From NCBI RefSeq assembly GCF_963973895.1, contig NZ_CAXBBF010000002.1: DNA of 64,000 nt, one strand, 5' to 3'. The translations under genes and the position numbers were made by a program. The notes below the pieces were generated by a model. It was not told the origin of the DNA, did not search any database, and saw only the letters and a list, made by a program, of their open reading frames with translations. How positions within the stretch are numbered: position 1 is the first letter of the stretch; each line of letters opens with the position of its first letter. The stretch comes from Porticoccus sp950063125. Lineage in GTDB: Bacteria; Pseudomonadota; Gammaproteobacteria; Pseudomonadales; Porticoccaceae. Positions 1 through 8,500 of the stretch are shown here, in pieces.

Positions 1-911
1 ACAACCCGCAGACCGTCCTTATCGGACTCATCCCGCAGTTCTGAAATACCCTCAATTTTTTTCTCTTTAACCAGCTCGGCGATGCGCTCAATCAATCGCG
101 CCTTGTTCAGCTGATAGGGAATTTCGTGAATAATGATTATTTCGCGACTGGTTTTCTCATCGCGCACCACTTCTGCTCTGGCCCGCACATAAATGCGACC
201 TCGGCCTGTGCGGTAAGCCTGAATAATGCCGGCGCGACCATTGATAATGGCTGCCGTAGGGAAATCCGGGCCGGGAATAAAAGCCATCAGCTCATCAATG
301 GTGATATCCGGGTTGTCGATCAGCGCCAGACAGCCAGCCACCACCTCCCGCAGGTTATGCGGCGGAATGTTGGTGGCCATACCGACCGCGATCCCGGAGG
401 AACCGTTTACCAGCAGATTGGGGACACGGGTCGGCAGCACCTGGGGAATCAGTTCTGTACCGTCGTAGTTTTCAACAAAATTGACGGTTTCTTTCTCGAG
501 ATCGGCCAACAGAGAGTGGGCAATCTTGGCCATGCGGATTTCGGTGTAACGCATTGCCGCCGCAGAGTCACCGTCGATGGAACCGAAGTTACCCTGTCCG
601 TCCACCAGCATGTAGCGCAGGGAAAACGGTTGGGCCATGCGGACAATCGTATCGTAAACAGCCGAATCACCGTGGGGGTGATACTTACCAATCACATCAC
701 CTACAACCCGGGCAGACTTCTTGTAAGCCTTGTTCCAGTCGTTATTTAGAACGCTCATAGCAAAGAGCACGCGCCGGTGAACCGGTTTAAGACCATCGCG
801 AACATCGGGAAGTGCCCTGCCGACAATGACGCTCATCGCGTAATCGAGGTAGGATTGGCGCAATTCGTCTTCGATATTGACGGGCAGGATTTCTCTGGCT
901 AATTCACCCAT
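1..911 (-). CDS. gyrA: DNA gyrase subunit A, N-terminal part (runs off the left edge)
   Basis: GyrA cuts and rejoins both DNA strands in the GyrA2GyrB2 tetramer that introduces negative supercoils. Reading the minus strand from the ATG at 911 gives about 303 residues starting MGELAREILPVNIEDELRQS, a typical GyrA N-terminus; the rest of the protein lies outside the window. The quinolone-resistance region reads GKYHPHGDSAVYDTIV, with Ser and Asp at the E. coli 83 and 87 positions, so the sequence looks like the quinolone-sensitive wild type. The catalytic Tyr is present in AMRYTEIR. An AAGGGA ribosome site lies about 11 bases before the start. The gene is divergent from mtaD. Identification is certain; only the C-terminal half cannot be judged. 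Confidence 0.97.
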   Translation of the reverse strand, partial: MGELAREILPVNIEDELRQSYLDYAMSVIVGRALPDVRDGLKPVHRRVLFAMSVLNNDWNKAYKKSARVVGDVIGKYHPHGDSAVYDTIVRMAQPFSLRYMLVDGQGNFGSIDGDSAAAMRYTEIRMAKIAHSLLADLEKETVNFVENYDGTELIPQVLPTRVPNLLVNGSSGIAVGMATNIPPHNLREVVAGCLALIDNPDITIDELMAFIPGPDFPTAAIINGRAGIIQAYRTGRGRIYVRARAEVVRDEKTSREIIIIHEIPYQLNKARLIERIAELVKEKKIEGISELRDESDKDGLRV

Positions 912-932
912 ACTGCTGCTCGATCCCTTTCT

Positions 933-975
933 GCTTGTTTTGGACGTTCAGGCGCCTGATGGCGCCAAAACAAGC
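933..975. repeat. Nested inverted repeat in the gyrA 5' leader
   Basis: Two perfect 11-base arms (933-943 and 965-975, GCTTGTTTTGG and its complement) enclose a perfect 12-base palindrome, TCAGGCGCCTGA (948-959). The two are almost concentric. The element lies between the gyrA -10 box and the gyrA start codon, so in RNA it would form a hairpin at or very near the 5' end of the gyrA message. No T-run follows on either strand, so it is not a standard terminator. Confidence 0.85.
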
Positions 976-980
976 GCGGG

Positions 981-986
981 ATCATA
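981..986 (-). promoter_or_regulatory. Probable gyrA extended -10 box
   Basis: The minus strand reads TGGTATGAT, an extended -10 element (TGn followed by TATGAT, five of six consensus bases). No convincing -35 hexamer is seen at 16-18 bases, which is tolerated by extended -10 promoters. Transcription would begin near 974-975, at the outer edge of the inverted repeat. Confidence 0.5.
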
Positions 987-1087
987 CCACAAAATACGCT
1001 TGAAACGCCCTTGTATGCCTTTGTTTAATGATCTTTTTTCTGCGGGTATACTGCGCGACCTGCTAGCGATTCAAGGAATGGCCCATC

Positions 1088-2413
1088 ATGACGCCTGAAC
1101 CCATAGATCTGTTGATTTCAGCGCGCTGGATTATCCCGATCATCCCGGAGGGTCAGGTTTACGAAAACTGCTGTGTGGCTATCCGCGATGGCGACATTCT
1201 CGCCCTGCTGCCACTCATTGAGGCGGAGCGAAGGTACTGCGCTCGCGAACACGTATCACTGCCAAATCATATTCTGATGCCGGGACTGGTCAACGCCCAC
1301 GGTCATGCCGCCATGACATTGCTGCGCGGCTACGCTGACGACTACCCGCTGAAAACCTGGCTGGAAGAGCATATCTGGCCCATCGAAATGCACTGGGTCA
1401 GTGACAGCTTTGTGCAGGACGGCACTGAACTCGCGGTTGCAGAAATGATTCGCAGCGGTACCAGCTGTTTTTCTGACATGTATTTCTTTCCCGAGAGCGC
1501 TGCCAGGGTGGCCAGCCATGCCGGCATTCGCAGTCAGATCGCCTTCCCGGTTTTCGACTTCCCTTCCCCTTGGGGACGCGGACCCGATGAGTATATCCAT
1601 AAAGGGCTGCAGTTGCGGGATGACTACAAAGGACGCGACCTCACACGTATTGCCTTTGGCCCCCATGCCCCCTACACCCTCTCCGATGAGCCACTCCGCA
1701 AGATAGCCACTTACGCTCAGGAGCTGGACACCTGTGTACAGATTCACCTGCATGAAACCGCGGGTGAGGTTTCGGACAGCTTGGGCCAGTACGGATTGCG
1801 ACCCATTCAGCGACTCAAGGCCCTGGAGTTCTTTTCACCCCTTACCCAGTGTGTACACATGACAGCATTGGACGAGAGCGATCTGGAAACCATCGCCAGT
1901 TTCAACGCCCATGTTGTTCACTGCCCGGAGTCCAATCTGAAAATGGCCAGCGGATTCTGTCCGCTGGCTCAGCTCCAGGAGCGAGGGATCAATGTGGCAC
2001 TGGGCACTGACGGTGCCGCCAGTAATAACGATCTGGATATGTTTGGCGAAATGCGCACAGCGGCGATCGTCGCAAAGGCCGTTTCCGGCGACCCCGGTGC
2101 CGCCGATGCACATACTGCCTTGCAAATGGCTACTATCAATGGGGCCAGAGCGCTGGGCTGGGGGGACCGCATTGGCAGTATCGAAGCGGGCAAAGCGGCA
2201 GACCTGGTAGCGATAGAGGTTGGGACAATTGAAACTGAACCGCTGTATAATCCAGCGTCTCAACTGGTTTACACCAACTCCGGAAGTCGCGCCAGCCATC
2301 TGTGGGTCAATGGTCGAGCCTTGATGCTGGAACGGCAACTACAGACCATTAACGAACAGGAAATCATGGTCAAGGCCAGGCAGTGGCAACGCAAGTTTAC
2401 CGGTAAAAGCTGA
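1088..2413 (+). CDS. mtaD: TRZ/ATZ-family amidohydrolase, methylthioadenosine/SAH deaminase type
   Basis: Cytosolic metal-dependent deaminase of the amidohydrolase superfamily. The orthologous P. aeruginosa protein PA3170, in the same gene neighbourhood, is a known 5'-methylthioadenosine deaminase, which makes methylthioinosine for an alternative salvage route. Metal ligands are visible: His71 and His73 in NAHGH, His220/His222 in QIHLHET, and Asp308 in LGTDGAASNND. The VHCPESNLKMASG block is typical of MTA/SAH deaminases. At 441 residues the length is normal. The ATG follows AAGGAA by about 10 bases. A weak promoter (TTTAAT, 17 bases, TATACT ending at 1052) precedes it. It leads the operon with ubiG, mupP and yciK. 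The exact substrate is inferred from synteny and family. Confidence 0.9.
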   Translation: MTPEPIDLLISARWIIPIIPEGQVYENCCVAIRDGDILALLPLIEAERRYCAREHVSLPNHILMPGLVNAHGHAAMTLLRGYADDYPLKTWLEEHIWPIEMHWVSDSFVQDGTELAVAEMIRSGTSCFSDMYFFPESAARVASHAGIRSQIAFPVFDFPSPWGRGPDEYIHKGLQLRDDYKGRDLTRIAFGPHAPYTLSDEPLRKIATYAQELDTCVQIHLHETAGEVSDSLGQYGLRPIQRLKALEFFSPLTQCVHMTALDESDLETIASFNAHVVHCPESNLKMASGFCPLAQLQERGINVALGTDGAASNNDLDMFGEMRTAAIVAKAVSGDPGAADAHTALQMATINGARALGWGDRIGSIEAGKAADLVAIEVGTIETEPLYNPASQLVYTNSGSRASHLWVNGRALMLERQLQTINEQEIMVKARQWQRKFTGKS

Positions 2414-2454
2414 AGCATTTTTAAATCCGCCACATGTCCAACTGGGGATCCAAC

Positions 2455-3162
2455 ATGTCATCGCCCAATATCGATCCTGCCGAGATCGCCAAATTTGAAG
2501 CCCTGGCCAGTCGCTGGTGGGACCGGGAAAGCGAATTCAAGCCCCTGCACGACATCAACCCGCTCCGGGTTAACTGGATCGACCGCTACTCTCCGGTGGC
2601 AGAGCAAAAATTACTGGACGTGGGCTGTGGCGGAGGAATTCTGGCTGAAGCCATGGTTCATCGTGGCGCCGACGTCACCGGCATCGATATGGGCGAGGCG
2701 CCGCTGGCGGTCGCCCAGCTACACGGACTGGAAAGCGGTGTTACAGTGAACTATCTGCGCAGCACTGCTGAGGATATGGCTGCGCAACATCCCGAGCAAT
2801 TTGATATCGTCACTTGCCTGGAAATGCTGGAACACGTGCCAGACCCGCTGTCCGTCATAGCCGCCTGTGCGCGACTGGTAAAACCGGGTGGCTACCTGTA
2901 CTTTTCAACGATTAACCGCAACCCCAAAGCCTACCTGTTTGCCATTATCGGTGCGGAATACCTGCTGCGTCTTCTGCCGAGAGGCACCCATGACTACGGC
3001 AAGTTTATTCGCCCCTCAGAGCTCTGTCAGTGGGTCAGGGAATGCGGGCTGGAACTGCAAACCATGACGGGCATGGTCTACAACCCATTGACCCGCCGCT
3101 ACCGGTTGACAGATCGTGATGTGGCCGTCAATTACATGATCTGCGTGCGCAAACCCGCCTGA
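2455..3162 (+). CDS. ubiG: Ubiquinone O-methyltransferase UbiG
   Basis: UbiG performs both SAM-dependent O-methylations of ubiquinone biosynthesis. The SAM-binding motif LDVGCGGGILAE is followed by the family blocks CLEMLEHVPDP and STINRNPKAYL. The N-terminal EIAKFEALASRWWD and EFKPLHDINPLR are diagnostic of UbiG. I chose the ATG at 2455 because GGGGAT lies 8 bases before it; an in-frame ATG at 2434 has no ribosome site and adds seven unconserved residues. The protein is 235 residues, the normal size. It sits between mtaD and mupP, the order known from Pseudomonas. Confidence 0.95.
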   Translation: MSSPNIDPAEIAKFEALASRWWDRESEFKPLHDINPLRVNWIDRYSPVAEQKLLDVGCGGGILAEAMVHRGADVTGIDMGEAPLAVAQLHGLESGVTVNYLRSTAEDMAAQHPEQFDIVTCLEMLEHVPDPLSVIAACARLVKPGGYLYFSTINRNPKAYLFAIIGAEYLLRLLPRGTHDYGKFIRPSELCQWVRECGLELQTMTGMVYNPLTRRYRLTDRDVAVNYMICVRKPA

Positions 3163-3178
3163 TGGGATATCCAGTTTA

Positions 3179-3886
3179 ATGGCCAAACAACCAACATTTC
3201 AGGCTGTTCTTTTTGATCTCGACGGCACCCTGCTGGATACCGCACCGGACTTTCTGACCTGCACCAACCGGTTGTTGAACAGCCGAGGGATGCCACTGCT
3301 GACCGAGGACAACATTCGGAAAATGGTGACTCACGGCTCGGCGGGGATCATCAGCAAGACTTTTTCATTACACAACAGCCATCCGGATTTTGAGCCCCTG
3401 CGTCAGGAGTTGCTGTCGCTGTACATGGAGAACCTGGCAGAACAGACCCGGCCCTTTCCCGGCATTGTCGAGCTGCTGGCAGAATTGGCTGAACATCAGA
3501 TCCCCTGGGGCATTGTGACCAACAAACCGGAACGGTATACCCTGGCCATCCTGGAGCGGCTCCACCTGACGTCCGCTCCCAGCACGATAATTTGCCCGGA
3601 TCATGTCACCCGCACCAAGCCTGACCCGGAATCCGTCCTGCTTGCATTGCGGGAACTGGCTATTGCTCCAGAGGCAGCCGTCTTTATTGGTGATCATCTC
3701 AGGGACATCGAAGCAGGAATACGCGCCGGCACCGCCACTATCGCCGCCGCCTACGGCTATCTGGACGACAGCGAAGATCCGGGCAGCTGGGGGGCCACCT
3801 ATACTGTCGATGATGCCAATCAGTTATCACCCTTGATTTTTCAGAGGAAACCCCATGAATCACAAGCAGTATCAAGCACCCGATAA
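3179..3886 (+). CDS. mupP: HAD-family phosphatase (MupP / phosphoglycolate phosphatase type)
   Basis: HAD hydrolase with the nucleophile motif LFDLDGTLLDT (Asp13, Asp15), motif III Lys in TRTKPDPES and the acidic motif IGDHLRDIEAG. Homologues are often labelled Gph, phosphoglycolate phosphatase. In Pseudomonas the gene at this place (PA3172, between ubiG and yciK) is MupP, the N-acetylmuramate 6-phosphate phosphatase of the peptidoglycan recycling route to UDP-MurNAc. The synteny favours MupP, but the sequence alone does not separate the two substrates. The 3' end overlaps yciK by 32 bases in another frame. Confidence 0.82.
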   Translation: MAKQPTFQAVLFDLDGTLLDTAPDFLTCTNRLLNSRGMPLLTEDNIRKMVTHGSAGIISKTFSLHNSHPDFEPLRQELLSLYMENLAEQTRPFPGIVELLAELAEHQIPWGIVTNKPERYTLAILERLHLTSAPSTIICPDHVTRTKPDPESVLLALRELAIAPEAAVFIGDHLRDIEAGIRAGTATIAAAYGYLDDSEDPGSWGATYTVDDANQLSPLIFQRKPHESQAVSSTR

Positions 3887-4601
3887 CCTGCTGGACGGAA
3901 AGGTTATCGCTGTCACCGGCGCAGGCGACGGCATTGGTGCCGAGGCCGCCAGAACCTTTGCGGCCCATGGCGCCACCGTTATCCTCATCGGCCGCACGGT
4001 CCCCAAGCTTGAAGAGGTATACGACCAGATCGAAATGGCTGGCGGCGCACAACCGGGTATTTATCCCATCTCTCTGGATGGTGCGGTGGAGAAAGATTAC
4101 CGTGACATGCACGACCGTCTGGAAGAGGTATTCGGCCAACTGGACGGCCTGCTTCACAATGCCGGGGAATTGGGACAGCGCACACCCATCGCCAATTACA
4201 CACTGGCCAGCTGGCAAAAAGTCATGCAGGTGAATGTGACCGCCGAATTTCTCATAACCAAAGCCCTCCTGCCCCTGCTGGAAAAATCAGATAGCGCTTC
4301 GATTATCTTTACCAGCTCCAGTGTCGGCAAAGTGGGCAAACCCTATTGGGGCGCTTATGCAGTCTCAAAGTTTGCCATTGAAGGCTTGTCACAGGTATTG
4401 GCCCATGAGCTTGAGGGTACCAGCAACATCAGGGTGAACTGCATCAATCCCGGGGCAACCCGCACTCGCATGCGGGCAACGGCATTTCCGGCGGAAGATC
4501 CTGCAACCGTAACCACTCCGACAGCCATTATGCCCACCTACCTTTACCTTATGGGCAGTGCCAGCGAAGGGATAACCGGCCAATCTCTGGACGCGCAGTA
4601 A
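3855..4601 (+). CDS. yciK: YciK-type short-chain dehydrogenase/reductase
   Basis: NAD(P)-binding SDR of 248 residues with the cofactor motif TGAGDGIGAEAA, the HNAGELGQRTP block, and the catalytic Ser and Tyr-x3-Lys in SSSVGKVGK and YAVSKFA. YciK-family members are conserved in gammaproteobacteria; the physiological substrate is unknown. The ATG has AGAGGA 8 bases upstream, inside the end of mupP, so the two genes are translationally linked. It is the last gene of the plus-strand operon and converges on the acyltransferase gene with only 19 bases between the two stop codons. Confidence 0.9.
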   Translation: MNHKQYQAPDNLLDGKVIAVTGAGDGIGAEAARTFAAHGATVILIGRTVPKLEEVYDQIEMAGGAQPGIYPISLDGAVEKDYRDMHDRLEEVFGQLDGLLHNAGELGQRTPIANYTLASWQKVMQVNVTAEFLITKALLPLLEKSDSASIIFTSSSVGKVGKPYWGAYAVSKFAIEGLSQVLAHELEGTSNIRVNCINPGATRTRMRATAFPAEDPATVTTPTAIMPTYLYLMGSASEGITGQSLDAQ

Positions 4602-4620
4602 ACAAACCCAGGCCTTGCCC

Positions 4621-5907
4621 CTAACCACTGACCGGCATCGCCGGAACTTCCCGCCGGCGACCACCGCGCATATTCATAAAGGGCCGCTCTACGAACAAAT
4701 ACACGGCGGTGGCGATCAGTAAGCTGAGGGGAACGCCCGCAACCGTTGCTATGGCAATTTTCTGAAGGGTGGGCAATTCAGCCGCCAGCTGGAAAAGCGC
4801 ACCATAGAGCGCACCGATCACAAAAGGGTGGAACAGGTACGTCGAGTAGGCCAACTGTCCTATCGGATATAACCAGCGGGCGGAAAGCCCCCGGGCCAGC
4901 CAACCACAAAAGCCATACTCACAGTAGAGGCTACTGATCAGAAGAAACCCGATGGCCATGGTAAACAGGTGCCTGAAGCTCATGTAGTAAAAAGTGCTCA
5001 GTGATGAAGGAAACGACACCAGTTGATTATTGACAGGGATCGATAGCACCAGCACCACCACAAGCAGTGAGAAAAAGGATAGCCAGGCAATGAGCCTCCC
5101 ATTCCTCCGGAAACAATTCCGCAGCGCCTCTGGGTGGTAGACATGGAAATAAGCGACGAAAATCCCGGGCAGAAAACTGCCAAAACGCGTCCATGGCTTC
5201 ACATAAATATGATCAATCACATCAAAAAAGCCTTCGCAGGCATTTTCATACCAACAGATGGGCAGTGGCAACTGGTGATGTTTGATCACCAGATAACGAA
5301 TTAGCAGTGATGCAACAACTGCAACCATCATCGCAACCGCTAAAAACCGTACACTGCGGCGACGCAAGACCCAGAGCAACAGGAGCGGGAATAGAAAATA
5401 GAACTGCTCCTCAATCGCCAGAGACCAGGTCCAGGGCATAAAGTGAGTGGAGGCCGGCAATAAATTATTGATGTAGAGGAGGTTACTCCAGATGTATTCC
5501 TTGTTGGGCAACAGCAACAGACCAAAGCCCATGGCAAGCAGATAAGCCGGCATCAGTCGCATGAATCGGCGTTTGTAGAAATGACCGAAACGAATACTGC
5601 CCGAAGACTGGTGCTCACTCATCAGAATCGATGAAATCAGAAAACCACTGATCACAAAGAAAACATCAACACCCAACTCGCCATTGAATACCCAGTTCAG
5701 CCAGAACGGCGCCTGATAAAAAAACCGGGCCGCCCCTTCATCGAAAACGGCCAGTATCCAGACACAGTGGATAGCCAACACAAGCAGAATAGAGATGGCG
5801 CGCAGCCCATCCACAGGCCTCATCTGGCCGGGCAGCGGACTCAGCAGAAGATTGAAGTTGTTACGGAGGGCGAAAGGGTCTGCAGAATTTGACACGTTTT
5901 TATTCAC
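4621..5907 (-). CDS. Acyltransferase 3 family membrane protein (OafA/YrhL type)
   Basis: Integral membrane acyltransferase of 428 residues with about ten hydrophobic segments. The family hallmarks are present: RPVDGLRAISILLVLAIHC, with the Arg-Asp and the catalytic-type His, then GELGVDVFFVISGFLISSIL. No SGNH domain follows. Such proteins O-acylate surface glycans such as O-antigen, capsule or osmoregulated glucans. The start is a GTG overlapping the end of the epimerase gene by 8 bases, so the pair is probably cotranscribed and may act on the same surface sugar. The target is unknown. Confidence 0.88.
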   Translation of the reverse strand: MNKNVSNSADPFALRNNFNLLLSPLPGQMRPVDGLRAISILLVLAIHCVWILAVFDEGAARFFYQAPFWLNWVFNGELGVDVFFVISGFLISSILMSEHQSSGSIRFGHFYKRRFMRLMPAYLLAMGFGLLLLPNKEYIWSNLLYINNLLPASTHFMPWTWSLAIEEQFYFLFPLLLLWVLRRRSVRFLAVAMMVAVVASLLIRYLVIKHHQLPLPICWYENACEGFFDVIDHIYVKPWTRFGSFLPGIFVAYFHVYHPEALRNCFRRNGRLIAWLSFFSLLVVVLVLSIPVNNQLVSFPSSLSTFYYMSFRHLFTMAIGFLLISSLYCEYGFCGWLARGLSARWLYPIGQLAYSTYLFHPFVIGALYGALFQLAAELPTLQKIAIATVAGVPLSLLIATAVYLFVERPFMNMRGGRRREVPAMPVSG

Positions 5908-6934
5908 TACCTGTACCGGGGTTCAGAGATTCACGAAGCATGGGAATACAGTCAACAATACCCTGCCGAAAGGCAACCCGGGATTGATAACCCAGCTGCT
6001 GCTCCGCCTTGTCGGTGGGAAACCGGACATCATGGGATAACAACTTTGCCGCCGCCTTGCTGATGGGCAATTTACCCAGCAGCCCGATTTTTGCCAGGCC
6101 TTCGGCGGCACTGGCCAGTAGTCCAACCAGACGAGCATTGACGTTACCGGGCGTAGCCAGCTGCATCTCTTCACATAACGTCATGGTCAGTTCATGCCAT
6201 TGGGGCGAGGCTTTGGAACAGGCATTGTATATCTGGCCATCGGCCTGGGGGTGCTCTGCGGCAAGTATCAACAGGTCCACCAGATCACTGATATATATCA
6301 TGGGAATCTGGCTGCGGCCTCCGTCAACCAAACGGAATTTTCCCGCTTTGAGCATTGACAGCAGTGTGGGCAAAAAACCACCTGGCCGATCCCCAGGTCC
6401 ATAGATAAAAACCGGCCTCAGGATACTGACCTGAAACAAGCCAGCCTGGCGGGCTTCAAGGCATGCCGATTCCGCTGCAATTTTAGCTCGACCATAGGGG
6501 TCCATACTGGAGGTAAGCAGCGGCATCGATTCCGTATACCATGTGGCATTTTCTGTCAGCTCATAAACAAGAATGCTGCTGACATACACAAAACGCCGCA
6601 CCCCGGCCGAATCGGCTGCTTGGAGGAGATTGCTTGTGCCCTGGGCGATAACCTGATGAAAATCATCAATCTGGTGTTCAACACCTGTCAGCGCCGCACA
6701 ATGAAAAACGATGGAGCAGTCCTTTAATAAACCAGACAGGGATTCCGACTGGCAGAGGTCACCGAAAACCACAGTCGCCCCCAGCTTTTCCAGGGGAGCA
6801 TACTGACTCTGCTCGCGAACCAGCACCACCAGCTCCCACCCATCAGAAACCAGGCGGCGAACAAGGGCACCACCTACAAACCCGGTGGCACCGGTTACAA
6901 ATGCTCGTTTTGTCAAAACACCATTCCCTGTCAC
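5900..6934 (-). CDS. NAD(P)-dependent epimerase/dehydratase (extended SDR)
   Basis: Extended short-chain dehydrogenase of about 344 residues with an N-terminal Rossmann motif VTGATGFVGGALVRRLV and the catalytic Tyr-x3-Lys as YGRAK, preceded by the YVSSILVYE strand. The family includes nucleotide-sugar epimerases, dehydratases and 3-beta-HSD-like enzymes; the substrate cannot be read from sequence. The start is uncertain: a GTG at 6934 and a TTG at 6916 are both in frame just before the Rossmann fold. It follows rluB by 17 bases and overlaps the acyltransferase, extending the scpAB-rluB operon with what looks like a surface-sugar gene pair. Confidence 0.85.
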   Translation of the reverse strand: MTGNGVLTKRAFVTGATGFVGGALVRRLVSDGWELVVLVREQSQYAPLEKLGATVVFGDLCQSESLSGLLKDCSIVFHCAALTGVEHQIDDFHQVIAQGTSNLLQAADSAGVRRFVYVSSILVYELTENATWYTESMPLLTSSMDPYGRAKIAAESACLEARQAGLFQVSILRPVFIYGPGDRPGGFLPTLLSMLKAGKFRLVDGGRSQIPMIYISDLVDLLILAAEHPQADGQIYNACSKASPQWHELTMTLCEEMQLATPGNVNARLVGLLASAAEGLAKIGLLGKLPISKAAAKLLSHDVRFPTDKAEQQLGYQSRVAFRQGIVDCIPMLRESLNPGTGSE

Positions 6935-6951
6935 CCCACAGCTGGCCCGAT

Positions 6952-7779
6952 TTATCGGGACGATGGCCCCTTGGAACGCAGTCGTTTCATCTGGCGCTCC
7001 CAGCGTTTTCTGTCCTCAGGTAACTGTTTACGCTGTTTTTTGCTGGCGGGCATATTGGTCGCAGCCAACAGGTCTGACAGCGCACCGTCATCAAGCTCTA
7101 TCCACTGCCCCATGCGTACATAGGAAGGCATAAAAATTGGCCCGAACCGGACCCGTTTCAGACGGTTGACCTCAACGCCCTGCGACTCCCACAGTCGCCG
7201 CACCTCACGGTTGCGGCCCTCCATCAGCGCTACGGTATACCAGCCATTGCTGCCCACCCGCTCCCCGGGCACCACATCGCTGAATTTGGCCGGACCATCT
7301 TCGAGCAACACGCCCTCACGCAGGCGCTTGATCATGGCGTCGTCAACAGCACCGTGAACCCGTACCAGATATTCCCGATCCACCTGGTAGGAGGGATGCA
7401 TCAGACGATTGGCCAACTCACCATTGTTGGTAAACAGCAACAGACCGGTGGTATTAATGTCCAGCCTGCCCACCACGACCCAGCGCTCGCCTGTCAATCT
7501 GGGCAGGTGGTCAAACACGGTTTTACGGCCTTCGGGATCAGACCGGGTACAGACTTCGCCCTCGGGCTTGTTATAGAGCAGCACGCGAATTTTCTGGTCA
7601 GCCGCAGCTAATTTGATGCGCTTGCCGTCGACGCTTATGGCGTCTTCAGCGGTGACACGATCGCCCAGCTTCGCCGGCTTTCCGTTGACCTCCACACGCC
7701 CATCAGTAATCCATTGCTCAAGTTCACGACGGGAGCCATAGCCAGCAGCAGCCAGTACTTTTTGTAATTTTTCAGACAT
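6952..7779 (-). CDS. rluB: 23S rRNA pseudouridine synthase RluB
   Basis: RsuA/RluB-family enzyme that isomerises a uridine in helix 80-89 of 23S rRNA (U2605 in E. coli). An N-terminal S4 RNA-binding domain (EKLQKVLAAAGYGSRREL) is followed by the synthase domain with catalytic Asp107 in VGRLDINTTGLLLF. The C-terminal tail is basic. The ATG at 7779 is used here: it forms a TGATG overlap with the scpB stop codon; a TTG 12 bases upstream is in frame but unlikely. Association with scpA-scpB is a conserved arrangement in gammaproteobacteria. Confidence 0.93.
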   Translation of the reverse strand: MSEKLQKVLAAAGYGSRRELEQWITDGRVEVNGKPAKLGDRVTAEDAISVDGKRIKLAAADQKIRVLLYNKPEGEVCTRSDPEGRKTVFDHLPRLTGERWVVVGRLDINTTGLLLFTNNGELANRLMHPSYQVDREYLVRVHGAVDDAMIKRLREGVLLEDGPAKFSDVVPGERVGSNGWYTVALMEGRNREVRRLWESQGVEVNRLKRVRFGPIFMPSYVRMGQWIELDDGALSDLLAATNMPASKKQRKQLPEDRKRWERQMKRLRSKGPSSR

Positions 7780-8477
7780 CAGTGTTGCCAATCGCCGGAA
7801 GGTGGGTTGATTTCAGTATTGTCATTATCATCTGGGCAGGATTCGACCCCGGCATCCTCTGTTTCAACTGCTGCCACTGAAACCTCACCAGCATCTATAT
7901 CACTCTGCTTCTGTGCGGACATATCAAGTGTCAATGAGGGATTGATATCATCAATATCGCGAATATCATTCAATGGCGGCAATTGGTCGAGGCTGCTCAG
8001 GCTGAAATAATCGAGAAATTCGCGCGTGGTTGCATACAATGCAGGACGACCCGGCACATCACGGTGACCGACGGCCCTGATCCACTCGCGCTCCAAAAGC
8101 GTTTTGATAATCTCCGAACTGACAGATACCCCCCGAACTTCTTCAATATCACCCCGGGTAAGCGGCTGGCGATAGGCGATCAGCGCCAGGGTTTCCAGTA
8201 ATGCACGGGAGTATTTTTTGGGTTTTTCTTCCCAGAGGCGATTGATCCAGGGCGACAGTTCCTGCCGAACCTGAATCCTGTAGCCGCTGCCGGTACGTTT
8301 CAACTCAAATCCGCGATCGCCGCAGTCTGCATCGATCTCTTCAATGACCGCCAGCAGCTGATCCTTTTCCGGTACCTGATCGATATCGAACAGCTGTTGC
8401 AGATGACCAATGTCCAGTGATCGCCCAGCGGCCAGCAAAGCACCTTCTACGATTTTTTTTAACTGATCATTTTCCAT
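7779..8477 (-). CDS. scpB: Segregation and condensation protein B
   Basis: ScpB is the winged-helix (kite) subunit that, with ScpA, joins the Smc heads during chromosome condensation and segregation. The protein has 232 residues. The diagnostic core is SRALLETLALIAYRQPLTRGDIEEVRG, and GRPALYATTREFLDYFSL follows. The C-terminal 60 residues are acidic and of low complexity, a common feature. It lies 23 bases after scpA. The partner gene smc is in the same window, about 22 kb away. Confidence 0.94.
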   Translation of the reverse strand: MENDQLKKIVEGALLAAGRSLDIGHLQQLFDIDQVPEKDQLLAVIEEIDADCGDRGFELKRTGSGYRIQVRQELSPWINRLWEEKPKKYSRALLETLALIAYRQPLTRGDIEEVRGVSVSSEIIKTLLEREWIRAVGHRDVPGRPALYATTREFLDYFSLSSLDQLPPLNDIRDIDDINPSLTLDMSAQKQSDIDAGEVSVAAVETEDAGVESCPDDNDNTEINPPSGDWQH

Positions 8478-8500
8478 CGTTATGACGCCTGTTACCCCTG

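Noticed and set aside
126..749. A 207-codon open frame on the plus strand over gyrA
   Set aside because: Antisense to the GyrA breakage-reunion domain, including the Tyr motif and the quinolone region.
877..1098. A 73-codon open frame spanning the gyrA start and the mtaD start
   Set aside because: It runs through the gyrA leader repeat and promoter and overlaps both genes; no family match is visible.
6946..6959. Palindrome CCCGAT-TT-ATCGGG at the rluB stop
   Set aside because: Only six base pairs with no T-run; the next gene starts within 17 bases and appears to be cotranscribed, so a terminator is unlikely.
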